61,360 bases of DNA, from positions 1 through 61,360 of the forward strand of contig JACQFF010000088.1 in assembly GCA_016200205.1 (NCBI GenBank), read 5' to 3'. The notes under the pieces were generated by a model. It saw only the letters and a list, made by a program, of their open reading frames with translations. It was not told the origin of the DNA and searched no databases. The stretch comes from Planctomycetia bacterium (GTDB lineage: Bacteria; Planctomycetota; Planctomycetia; Pirellulales; PALSA-1355). The position numbers and the translations under genes were made by a program. How positions within the stretch are numbered: the first letter of the stretch is position 1; each line of letters starts with the position of its first letter. Below are positions 28,199-36,177 of the stretch, piece by piece.

Positions 28199-28433
28199 CC
28201 AGGTCGAGGAAAGAACGCGAAAAGTCGTCGCCGAGGTGTTTGGTCTGCCGTTGCTGGCAGTGACGGTCCAAACGTCGCACGAGACGGTGGACGACTGGGA
28301 CTCGTTGAACGTGCTCAATGTGCTGATGGCGATCGAAGGCGAATTCGACGTGTCGATCAGTCCCGAAGAAGCGGCCGAGTTTGTTTCGGTCGAGCGAATT
28401 TTGGCCGTCCTCCAGGGCAAGGGCGTTTCGTAG
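28191..28433 (+). CDS. Acyl carrier protein (first)
   Basis: 80 residues. The phosphopantetheine Ser is S38 in VDDWDSLNVLNVLMAIE, with the expected DSL context and four-helix spacing. The GTG start lies inside the end of the FkbH-like gene, so the two are co-translated. It is likely the carrier of the acyl group loaded by the FkbH-like protein, and is dedicated to the cluster rather than being the fatty acid ACP. Confidence 0.92.
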   Translation: MPSQVEERTRKVVAEVFGLPLLAVTVQTSHETVDDWDSLNVLNVLMAIEGEFDVSISPEEAAEFVSVERILAVLQGKGVS

Positions 28434-28448
28434 ACTGGAGCCGCAATC

Positions 28449-28847
28449 GTGCTTTGCGATTTGAAATTTCATCACATCGGGTTGGCGTGTCGCGACATGG
28501 CCAAGGATCGTCGCGATCACGAGTTGCTGGGCTACCGGGCCGAAGGCGAGGAGTTTGCCGATCCGCTGCAACGAATTCGCGGCCTGTTCATGACCCTGGG
28601 TCCAATGCGCGTGGAACTGCTGGAGCCGCTCGACGATACCTCGCCGCTGACCTCCTACCTCAAGCGAGGCATAAAAATCTACCACCAGTGTTTTCTCTGC
28701 GGCAACCTGGCGCATTCGATAGAAGTCCTGGAAGCCAACGGCGCGCGGCTGATATCCGCGCCCAAACCGGCGGTAGCGTTCGAAAATCGTCTCATTGCGT
28801 TTTTGATTCTGCCGAGTCAGATGTTGATTGAGCTGATCGAGGCTTGA
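28449..28847 (+). CDS. VOC-superfamily protein, methylmalonyl-CoA epimerase-like
   Basis: 132 residues with the two beta-alpha-beta-beta-beta modules of the vicinal oxygen chelate fold. LKFHHIGLACRDMAKD begins the first module and possible metal ligands are His8/His9, the Glu in VELLEPLDD, the His in IYHQCFLCGN and the Glu in LIELIEA. Members of this group act on acyl thioesters such as methylmalonyl-CoA. It follows the ACP by 15 bases and may isomerise or epimerise the ACP-bound acyl group. Substrate unknown. GTG start. Confidence 0.8.
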   Translation: MLCDLKFHHIGLACRDMAKDRRDHELLGYRAEGEEFADPLQRIRGLFMTLGPMRVELLEPLDDTSPLTSYLKRGIKIYHQCFLCGNLAHSIEVLEANGARLISAPKPAVAFENRLIAFLILPSQMLIELIEA

Positions 28848-28877
28848 GCGAGTCGTTCGTTCACTGGCAATCGTGAT

Positions 28878-29948
28878 TTGGTGAAAGGGCCCGAGAGCAA
28901 CGTGGAACAAGCAATCGCAACTAGTTTGCCGTTCATTTCGGTCGTGATGGTCGTGCGGAACGAAGGTCCGTTCATCGCCCGCAGCTTGGAGCAGGTGCTG
29001 AAACAGGACTACCCCCGCGACCGCATGGAAATCATCGTGGCCGATGGCCTCTCGGACGACAACACGCGCGACGTGCTGGCCGACTATCAGCGGAAATATC
29101 CGTTTATTCAGGTTGTCGACAACCCCGGCCGGATCGTCGCCTCGGGACTGAACGTGGCGATCGATCGGGCGCAAGGCGAGCTGATCGTCCGCATCGATGG
29201 GCACGGCGAGGTGGCCACCGACTTTGTCAGCCAGGTGGTTCGCCTGATGGACGAGCATCCGGAAGCTTGGAGCGCCGGAGGGCCGATCGTGCATGCCGGC
29301 ACGAATCGCTTTGGCGAGGCGGTGGCGGTTGCCATGTCGCATCCGTGTGGAGTCGGGCTCGCCAGCCATCGATTCGCCAATTACGAAGGATACGTGGAAG
29401 GGGCCCATTTTCCCACGTTCCGCCGCTGGATTTTCGAACGCATCGGTAAATTCGACGAACAACTCGTGCGTACCGAGGACGACGAATTCAATTACCGCAT
29501 CGCCCAGGCCGGCGGAAAAATCTACGTGTCGCCGCGCGTGCGCTACGTCTATTATGTCCGGGACCGGCTCGGTAAATTGTTTCGTCAGTATTTCCAATAC
29601 AGCTTTTGGCGGATTCCCGTGGTCCGCAAACATCGCAAACCGACGACTTTGAGGCAGGTCGTGCCGCCGCTGTTTTTCCTGGCCATGTTCGTCCTGATCG
29701 GCGTCGGAATCTACTTGCGTCAGCCGCTGGTCGCCTTGGCCTTGCCGGCGATTTACGCGCTGGCGCTTACGCTGATTGCAATCTCGGTCATCCCGCGCAA
29801 AGGTCTGCTCGTGGCGAGCCTGGTTCCTTTGGCGCTGGCGACGATTCATTTCGCCTATGCCTTGGGAATCGCGTACGGCGCGTGGGCCACGCTCTTTCAC
29901 CCGCGAGCCTGGGATCAAACCGGCAGCATGTCAACACTCAATCGGTAA
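28878..29948 (+). CDS. Membrane-associated GT2-family glycosyltransferase
   Basis: 356 residues. GT-A domain: FISVVMVVRNEGPFIARSLE, MEIIVADGLSDDN (about 50), LIVRIDGHGEV (DxD region, about 100) and VRTEDDEFNYRI (acid base region, about 200). Three to four C-terminal hydrophobic segments follow (about 260-345). This is the ExoA-like layout of transferases that act at the membrane, perhaps extending a lipid-linked sugar. Start is TTG 28878 or GTG 28881; neither affects the fold. Confidence 0.85.
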   Translation: MVKGPESNVEQAIATSLPFISVVMVVRNEGPFIARSLEQVLKQDYPRDRMEIIVADGLSDDNTRDVLADYQRKYPFIQVVDNPGRIVASGLNVAIDRAQGELIVRIDGHGEVATDFVSQVVRLMDEHPEAWSAGGPIVHAGTNRFGEAVAVAMSHPCGVGLASHRFANYEGYVEGAHFPTFRRWIFERIGKFDEQLVRTEDDEFNYRIAQAGGKIYVSPRVRYVYYVRDRLGKLFRQYFQYSFWRIPVVRKHRKPTTLRQVVPPLFFLAMFVLIGVGIYLRQPLVALALPAIYALALTLIAISVIPRKGLLVASLVPLALATIHFAYALGIAYGAWATLFHPRAWDQTGSMSTLNR

Positions 29949-29961
29949 GCGGAAGCGGACC

Positions 29962-30618
29962 ATGAATCAATCGCAGGCCCCCGGCACATTTTTCGATAGC
30001 TTTGCCGAAACGTTCGACACGTTTTACGACGGCCAGCGCAGTCCGGTCATGCAATGGATCGACCGCCGCTATCGCCACGACATGTTTGCCCGCTATTCGC
30101 TCACATTCGGGCGGTTGGGCGATTTGACCGGCAAGCGCGGCTTGGATGTCGGCTGCGGGTCGGGTCCGTACGTGGCCGAAGCGCTGAAGCGCGGCGCGAG
30201 TCATGTCGTCGCGCTCGATCCCGCGCCTGGCATGCTCGACCTGACCCGCCAGCGAATCGAGAGGTTGGGACACAGCGATCAATTGACGCTGATCGAAGGC
30301 TATTTTCCCCAGGTCTTGCCGCCGGGTCGGTTTGATTTCGCGATCGTCATGGGCGTGCTCGATTACGTGCCCGATCCCGTGACATTTTGCAAAGCACTGC
30401 GCGGTCTGGTCACTGGCAAGGCGGCCGTGTCATTCCCCAGCAAGCATTGGCTGCGCACTCCGATTCGCAAAGTGCGCTACCGACTGCGGCATTGCCCGGT
30501 GTATTTTTACGACGAGCCAATGATTCGCTCGCTCGGTTCGGCCGCTGGATTTGGCACGACCGACATCATCAAGATTCCTGGCGCGGGGATGGATTATCAC
30601 GTATGCCTGGCACCCTGA
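29962..30618 (+). CDS. Class I SAM-dependent methyltransferase
   Basis: 218 residues. Motif I reads GLDVGCGSGPYVAEAL (about residue 52) with VVALDPAPGMLDL as motif II and FAIVMGVLDYVPDPVTF as motif IV. The ATG 29962 is preceded by a purine-rich stretch AGCGGAAGCGGACC; longer in-frame starts upstream overlap the previous gene heavily and are not used. Its 3' end overlaps the deacetylase start by 16 bases. Likely sugar O- or N-methylation, substrate unknown. Confidence 0.85.
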   Translation: MNQSQAPGTFFDSFAETFDTFYDGQRSPVMQWIDRRYRHDMFARYSLTFGRLGDLTGKRGLDVGCGSGPYVAEALKRGASHVVALDPAPGMLDLTRQRIERLGHSDQLTLIEGYFPQVLPPGRFDFAIVMGVLDYVPDPVTFCKALRGLVTGKAAVSFPSKHWLRTPIRKVRYRLRHCPVYFYDEPMIRSLGSAAGFGTTDIIKIPGAGMDYHVCLAP

Positions 30619-31508
30619 ACTACGCGCCGCCGGTAATCACCATCGACGTCGAAGACTGGCCGCAATCCAGTTGGGACCGCGATTTGCCGATCACCCAACG
30701 GGCGGCCGACAACGCGCGGCGGCTGCTGGACCTGCTGGCGCGAACTCGGGTGCAATCCACGATGTTCGTGCTCGGCAAGCTGGCAGAGCGATTTCCTCAG
30801 CTCGTGCGCGAGATCGATGCGGGCGGCCACGAAGTCGCCAGCCACGGTTTTGGGCATGTCGAAATCTTCAAGCAAACCCGCGCGGAATTTGCCGCCGATC
30901 TGCGCAAGAGCAAAGATTTGCTCGAGCAAATCCTGGGCAAACCGGTCCGTGGCTATCGGGCCCCCGATTTCTCGATTGTCCGCGGTTCGTTGTGGGCACT
31001 GGAAGAATTGGCCGAACAAGGGTTCGAGTACGATTCGAGCATTTTCCCCGTCAAGCGGCCCCGCTACGGTATTCCCGATTGGCCGCTCTCGCCGACGCGC
31101 GTGCAGCTTTCCAATGGCAAGAGCATTCTGGAATTTCCCATCGCCAGTTACCGAGCTTGGGGTAAAAACTGGCCCGTCGGGGGTGGCGGTTACCATCGAC
31201 TTCTGCCAGGGTCGGCCGGAAGGTGGTTCGCCCGACGCGTGATGCAATCGCGTCCGTTTGTGTTTTACTGCCACCCGTACGAGTTCGATCCCCGCGAGTT
31301 TGCCGAACTCTCCGTTAAGATCCCGCTTAAGGTCCGCCTGCATCAAGGCCTGGGCCGCGGGCGGTTCGCCTCTCGATTCGTCAACTTGATCCGGCAGTTC
31401 GGCGGTTGCCGGATGATCGATTTTGTCGAGCAAAAGGTTTGGCCCGATTTCCAGCTCAGTTCACTCTCGGGAAGTGCCGCATCGGTGGCGGCACCTGTCG
31501 GAAAATAA
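30603..31508 (+). CDS. Polysaccharide deacetylase, PEP-CTERM/XrtA-associated type
   Basis: 301 residues, NodB-like domain. Catalytic/metal positions are Asp15/Asp18 in ITIDVEDWPQ and H81/H85 in SHGFGHVE, then RAPDFSIVRGSLWALEEL (about 119) as motif 3. The C-terminal FYCHPYEFDPREFAEL is typical of the DUF3473-containing deacetylases linked to exosortase systems. It removes N-acetyl groups from a glycan. No exosortase is seen in this window, so it more likely serves this polysaccharide. ATG 30603 chosen because it overlaps the methyltransferase by 16 bases and begins close to the catalytic Asp. Confidence 0.88.
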   Translation: MPGTLNYAPPVITIDVEDWPQSSWDRDLPITQRAADNARRLLDLLARTRVQSTMFVLGKLAERFPQLVREIDAGGHEVASHGFGHVEIFKQTRAEFAADLRKSKDLLEQILGKPVRGYRAPDFSIVRGSLWALEELAEQGFEYDSSIFPVKRPRYGIPDWPLSPTRVQLSNGKSILEFPIASYRAWGKNWPVGGGGYHRLLPGSAGRWFARRVMQSRPFVFYCHPYEFDPREFAELSVKIPLKVRLHQGLGRGRFASRFVNLIRQFGGCRMIDFVEQKVWPDFQLSSLSGSAASVAAPVGK

Positions 31509-31532
31509 GGCGGTAATCCTGTTGACTACCTC

Positions 31533-32702
31533 ATGAGCGAGTCCACCATCAAAACAGGCCCTGATCGAAGCAGGCTGCTGATCGTTGTCGCGACGGCGGG
31601 GCTGGTGGTCACGCTGGCCGAATGGGGCAGTTCTCGGCTTGTGACCGAAACGCCGGGCGATGTGACCGGACAAACACATCGTCCCGAGAATGTCCTGATT
31701 CTGCTCAAGGACCCGGCCAGGTTGCCCCCTCCCAAACAGGAGCGAAGCGTGTGGATCTTGGGCAATTCGCATACTTATGCCCTGCCAGGCACGAAACAGG
31801 GCGACGCGCTGCGCACCGATGAGGCCGGCATCTTGATCGACGAATTGGCCGCTCGGGTCGGTCGGCAATTTCCTGATTCGCGTACCAATTTTTATCTTTT
31901 GTCGTATCCGAACTTTCTGCCGTTCGAAATTCTGACTCGCGTTGGGCACTTGCTCCAGCGAGGTCACCGACCGACGATCGTCGTTTTGGGCCTGACCTGG
32001 CGAAATATTGCCCGCGATTCGCAATTACGGCACGAAATCTACGCCGCCTATCGCGACGCCGAATTCGATGGGGCCTTCGAGGCAATGCTCGGCGACGCGA
32101 AAATTCAAGCCGATCCCGATATTGTCAAAGAGGTCCGGGCGCAACGCATGCAGGTCGAGCATGACGAACAGATCGAGCGCTTGCGCTCGGATTCCGATCG
32201 GATCGACGAGTCGCTCACCACGTGGATCGGTAGTCGGTTGACGCTGATGGGCAAGAGCGCGGAACTGCGGGCACAAATCTTCCGCACCTTGACCGATCGC
32301 GTGCAGCGACTTTGGGATGACCGCGAGAGCGTGAAGTATTCATATGATCTGGTGGAGCACGACTACGCTTTTAACGTCAAATGCCTGCGGGCCGTCGTGC
32401 GGCTGCTCAAAGAGCATGGCGCGACGGTGCTCTGCTATTACGCTCCCGAGCGGTCGGATCTGCCTCCCCTGATGGACCCGGACAGGCAAAACGAATTTAT
32501 CGCCCAGTTCGACGGCGAAACGGATCAACTGGGGATTACCGTGCTCGATGCGCGGCGCGTCGTGCCCAATGAATATTGGGGCTGGGTGGGCGATTCTCCC
32601 GATCGATCGCACTTTACGGAGCCGGGGCACCAGCGATTGGCCCAGTTTTTATGGGACGAGGCTCTTCGACGATCAACTTGGAAGGAGTTGGCGCAGCCTT
32701 GA
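31533..32702 (+). CDS. SGNH-hydrolase-like protein paired with MBOAT
   Basis: 389 residues. One hydrophobic segment (about 14-30, LLIVVATAGLVVTLAEWG) could anchor it with the rest outside. WILGNSHTYALPG (about 70) supplies a GNSH-type block I Ser, and the end carries the DxxH-like DRSHFTEPGHQRLAQFL (about 350). A long, charged, helical middle (EHDEQIERLRSDSDR and following) is unusual. The stop overlaps the MBOAT start, the arrangement seen with AlgX/AlgJ-like SGNH partners of AlgI-type acyltransferases. I infer that it completes acyl transfer on the far side of the membrane. Confidence 0.72.
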   Translation: MSESTIKTGPDRSRLLIVVATAGLVVTLAEWGSSRLVTETPGDVTGQTHRPENVLILLKDPARLPPPKQERSVWILGNSHTYALPGTKQGDALRTDEAGILIDELAARVGRQFPDSRTNFYLLSYPNFLPFEILTRVGHLLQRGHRPTIVVLGLTWRNIARDSQLRHEIYAAYRDAEFDGAFEAMLGDAKIQADPDIVKEVRAQRMQVEHDEQIERLRSDSDRIDESLTTWIGSRLTLMGKSAELRAQIFRTLTDRVQRLWDDRESVKYSYDLVEHDYAFNVKCLRAVVRLLKEHGATVLCYYAPERSDLPPLMDPDRQNEFIAQFDGETDQLGITVLDARRVVPNEYWGWVGDSPDRSHFTEPGHQRLAQFLWDEALRRSTWKELAQP

Positions 32703-34156
32703 GGTTCAACAGCCCGGTTTATCTGGCATTCTTGCCGATCGTCGTACTGGCCGTATGGCTTGCGCCGGCCCGCGCGCATCGCTGGGTGCTGCTGGCGGCC
32801 AGCTACGTTTTTTACGCCTCGTGGCACTGGCCCTATTTGGGCTTGCTGGTGGGCTCGGCGGCTTTGAACCATTGGGGCGCTCGATGGATCGTGGCCGGCC
32901 CGCCAAATCGAAAATTGCGCGGCGGGTGCGTGCTCGCGGCCAATGTGCTGTTGCTGGCCGAGTTCAAATACTTGAGTTGGCTGTGCGAAAATGTCAACGC
33001 GGTCGGTTCGTGGCTCGGAATCACCCAGCTGGTGGCCGTGCCGCAATGGATCTTGCCCTTGGGCATCTCGTTTTACGTTTTCGAAGCCATCAGCTACACG
33101 GTCGACATCATCCGCAAACGCGAACGCATCCATTCGTTTTGGGATTTTCAACTATTCATCGCGTTCTTTCCGAAGTTGATCGCCGGACCGATCATGCGGG
33201 CCAAGGAACTTTTGCCGCAGATCGAAAATCCCCAAACTCGGCTCGACAGCAGTGCATTTCTGGGCGGGCTGTGGATGATCGTCAGCGGGCTGTTCCTGAA
33301 AATCGTATTGGCCGACGGAATCGCGCCCGACGTGGACCGGGCATTTTCGCGGCCTTTCGAAAGCATTGGAGCCACCGACGTGTACTGCATGTCGGTGGCG
33401 TTTGGGCTGCAGATTTATCTGGACTTTTCCAGTTACACGCGCATGGCGATTGGTTCGGCCCGCCTGTGCGGGATTCAACTAGTCGATAATTTCAACTACC
33501 CCTACTCGGCCACCTCGCCGGTCGATTTTTGGAATCGCTGGCACATCTCGCTTTCGCGTTGGATTCGCGATTACCTGTTTTTTCCTTTGCTGGGCAAGAA
33601 AGCGACGCTGGGGGCGATGTGCCGCGCGGCGCTCCTTTCGATGGCCCTGTGCGGAATCTGGCACGGCGCCGGTTGGTCCTTTTTGCTGTGGGGCCTGTAT
33701 CACGGCGGATTGATCGCCGGATATCACATCCTCACCTATCGGCAGCGAACGTCCCCAAGCGCGGTGGCCACCGCCGACGCCGGCATTTCGCCGGCTAAAC
33801 AGCTCTTGGCCATGCTCTCGACGTTCGCTCTGGTCTCGCTGGGCTGGGTCTTGTTCCGCTCGGCGACAACGGCCCAAGCCCTGGGCTTGCTCCAGCGGGC
33901 GCTCATGCCGTGGGAATACTCATACCGAGCTCTCTCGGGCACGTTTTACTTGCATACCGCCCTACTCACGCTGGCGATTTGGGCCTCCCCCCGGGTCACC
34001 AAATATGTGGCCGCGGCAAGCGAGGCCCAGCCGTCCGGCTCGGCCGGGACCGGCTTCGGGTATTGGCTGGCCCAAGGCAGCCTCGCGGGCATGATGCTCG
34101 TGCTGTGTTTGATCTACCTCCGCGGCCAAACCGCGTTTATTTATTTCCAGTTTTAG
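32699..34156 (+). CDS. MBOAT-family O-acyltransferase (AlgI-like)
   Basis: About 485 residues with roughly ten hydrophobic segments. It begins RFNSPVYLAFLPIVVLAVWL as AlgI/DltB proteins do. The catalytic His is in GIWHGAGWSFLLWGLYHG (about residues 315-332). FGLQIYLDFSSYTRMAIG and NYPYSATSPVDFWNRWHISL are diagnostic. It moves an acyl group through the membrane to a glycan. TTG 32699 gives a TTGA overlap with the preceding SGNH gene and has AAGGAG eleven bases upstream; an ATG at 32651 is also in frame but makes an atypical leader. Confidence 0.92.
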   Translation: MRFNSPVYLAFLPIVVLAVWLAPARAHRWVLLAASYVFYASWHWPYLGLLVGSAALNHWGARWIVAGPPNRKLRGGCVLAANVLLLAEFKYLSWLCENVNAVGSWLGITQLVAVPQWILPLGISFYVFEAISYTVDIIRKRERIHSFWDFQLFIAFFPKLIAGPIMRAKELLPQIENPQTRLDSSAFLGGLWMIVSGLFLKIVLADGIAPDVDRAFSRPFESIGATDVYCMSVAFGLQIYLDFSSYTRMAIGSARLCGIQLVDNFNYPYSATSPVDFWNRWHISLSRWIRDYLFFPLLGKKATLGAMCRAALLSMALCGIWHGAGWSFLLWGLYHGGLIAGYHILTYRQRTSPSAVATADAGISPAKQLLAMLSTFALVSLGWVLFRSATTAQALGLLQRALMPWEYSYRALSGTFYLHTALLTLAIWASPRVTKYVAAASEAQPSGSAGTGFGYWLAQGSLAGMMLVLCLIYLRGQTAFIYFQF

Positions 34157-34170
34157 CTGCTTGTCGGGCC

Positions 34171-35862
34171 ATGGCCAACGAAGATATTGTAAGCGCGGTC
34201 CTGAATCACGCCGAGCACGCGGCCGAGCGTATTTGTGTCGAGACGCATTCGCGCCGCGCCAAACCTGCCCAGCGCACATTCGGACAAATCGCCGGTACCG
34301 CGGCTCGCGCGGCCGCTTTTTATCACGAGCATGGGCTGCGAGCCGGAGACGTCGTGGTACTGGTCGGCACGCATCACATCGATTTCTATGCCGCCTGGCT
34401 GGGTTGCGTGTGGCTGGGAGCGATTCCCACCGTGTTGGCCGAGCCGAGCGTGCGCGTGGCCAAAGACGTGTATTGGTCGCGGATGAGCGAGTTGCTCCAG
34501 CGAATCGGCGCGTGGGGCCTGGCTGCCGATCCGATGCTGAAGATTGAAAACAGCCTGTTGGTCGTTCCCCACACGTTCCGCTACGACGAGATTGCCGCGG
34601 GGAGCGGACCGATTCCGCCACGGGCCGCTTGCCGGCCGGAAAGCACCATGTTGCTGCAACACTCGTCGGGTACCACTGGGTTGCACAAAGGGGTGATGCT
34701 TTCGCACGAGGCCGTGTGGCGGCACGCCATTAGCTACAACCAACGCCTCCACATGACCCAATCCGACGTAATTGCCACTTGGCTACCCTTGTACCACGAC
34801 ATGGGCTTTATCGCCTGCTTCGTGACTCCGCTGTTGTTGGGCGTGCAGGTCGTGTGGCTGTCGCCATTCGAATGGGTGGCCAATCCCGCGCTATTGCTCG
34901 ATGCGATTAGCCGCCACCGCGCCACCTTGGCCTGGCTGCCGAATTTCGCCTTCGCGTTTATGGGGCACAGCGCCAAGGCCGAGGCGGGTCAATATGACTT
35001 GTCCTCGGTGCGGGCGTTGATCAACTGCTCCGAACCGGTCAGCCGAGAGGCGATGCAAGCATTCTCCGAGCGATTCGGCAAGGACGGTTTTTCCTCGGCG
35101 GCCCTGCATACTTGCTATGCCATGGCCGAAAACGTGTTTGCCGTGACCACCTCCAGCGCCGATTGCCCGCCCCAATACCGCTCGTTGGATCGCACCATTT
35201 GGCACAACGAGCACCGTTCGGTCGCGGTCGACCCCAGGGCTCCCGGCGCCCTTACCCACGTCAGCAATGGCCCGTGCGTGGCCGATTGCGAGTTGCGGGT
35301 CGTCGACGACCGGCGGCATGAACTACCCGCGGGCCATGCCGGCCAGATTCTCATTCGTTCGCCATTTTTGTTCACCGGCTATTTTCGTCGCCACGACCTG
35401 AATCTCGGTTTGTTCGACGCGAACGGATTTTTCAATACGGGCGACCTGGGCTACGTCGATGAAGACGGTCATGTCTACGTCACCGGCCGCGCGAAGGATC
35501 TGATCATTATTGGCGGAAAAAATGTCTATCCGCAGGATGTCGAGCAGGTGGTCAATCAAGTGCCCGGCGTGCATGCCGGACGCGTGGTGTCGTTCGGCGT
35601 GCCAATGCGGGATCTAGGAACCGAGGGGCTGGTGGTGCTGGTGGAAAGCGACGAACCGGCGACCGCTTGGGACGAAATCGCGCAGCAGATTCGCAACACC
35701 GTGCCGGGGCGTCTCGATATCGACGTGGCCGACGCCCGAGTTGTGCAGCGGGGCCAGTTGCGAAAATCGACCAGCGGAAAATTGGCGCGAGCCGGCAACC
35801 GCGAGTGGTATTTGAATGGTACATTTGGAACAGTCCCTCATGCCATTTCCAAGGACGAGTAA
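34171..35862 (+). CDS. Acyl-AMP ligase (fatty acyl-AMP ligase-like adenylate-forming enzyme)
   Basis: 563 residues. The AMP-binding core is LLQHSSGTTGLHKGVMLSH (about 163-181), with SVRALINCSEPVS and NTGDLGYVDEDGHVYVTGRA in the C-terminal lobe. KDLIIIGGKNVYPQDVEQV (about 447) follows and KSTSGKLAR near the end supplies the catalytic Lys region. This pattern is that of FAAL/CoA-ligase proteins which load acyl groups onto an ACP. An ACP gene follows after 3 bases, so the pair likely forms an acyl-ACP for transfer to a sugar. The acyl group is unknown. Confidence 0.9.
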   Translation: MANEDIVSAVLNHAEHAAERICVETHSRRAKPAQRTFGQIAGTAARAAAFYHEHGLRAGDVVVLVGTHHIDFYAAWLGCVWLGAIPTVLAEPSVRVAKDVYWSRMSELLQRIGAWGLAADPMLKIENSLLVVPHTFRYDEIAAGSGPIPPRAACRPESTMLLQHSSGTTGLHKGVMLSHEAVWRHAISYNQRLHMTQSDVIATWLPLYHDMGFIACFVTPLLLGVQVVWLSPFEWVANPALLLDAISRHRATLAWLPNFAFAFMGHSAKAEAGQYDLSSVRALINCSEPVSREAMQAFSERFGKDGFSSAALHTCYAMAENVFAVTTSSADCPPQYRSLDRTIWHNEHRSVAVDPRAPGALTHVSNGPCVADCELRVVDDRRHELPAGHAGQILIRSPFLFTGYFRRHDLNLGLFDANGFFNTGDLGYVDEDGHVYVTGRAKDLIIIGGKNVYPQDVEQVVNQVPGVHAGRVVSFGVPMRDLGTEGLVVLVESDEPATAWDEIAQQIRNTVPGRLDIDVADARVVQRGQLRKSTSGKLARAGNREWYLNGTFGTVPHAISKDE

Positions 35863-35865
35863 ACG

Positions 35866-36114
35866 ATGGATGTGACGTTGGACGCAACCCTGGCGGTTGT
35901 GCGTAGTTTCGCCGAGCGTAAACGCGGCAAAGCCGCCACTTCAATTCAGGCCGGTACCGCGCTATTGCGCGACGGATATTTGGATAGTTTCGCGCTTGTC
36001 GAACTGATCGCCGAGTTGGAGAAGCGTCTCGAGCTCAGTTTGCCCGATGGCGCGCTGATTCCCGAAGATTTCGAAACGCCCCAAGTGCTCTTCGACCGTC
36101 TTAGAGAGCTGTAA
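35866..36114 (+). CDS. Acyl carrier protein (second)
   Basis: 82 residues. The phosphopantetheine Ser is S41 in DGYLDSFALVELIAELE, and the LELSLPDGALIPEDFETP helix III region is typical of D-alanyl carrier/ACP-like proteins. It follows the acyl-AMP ligase by 3 bases. Low identity with the ACP at 28191 and a different motif (DSF instead of DSL) suggest two distinct acyl pathways. Confidence 0.92.
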   Translation: MDVTLDATLAVVRSFAERKRGKAATSIQAGTALLRDGYLDSFALVELIAELEKRLELSLPDGALIPEDFETPQVLFDRLREL

Positions 36115-36177
36115 GATCATGACGTCCGGTTCGATCCTAAAGTCCGTGCCGCCGCGCACCCAGCCGACTCTCATGCG

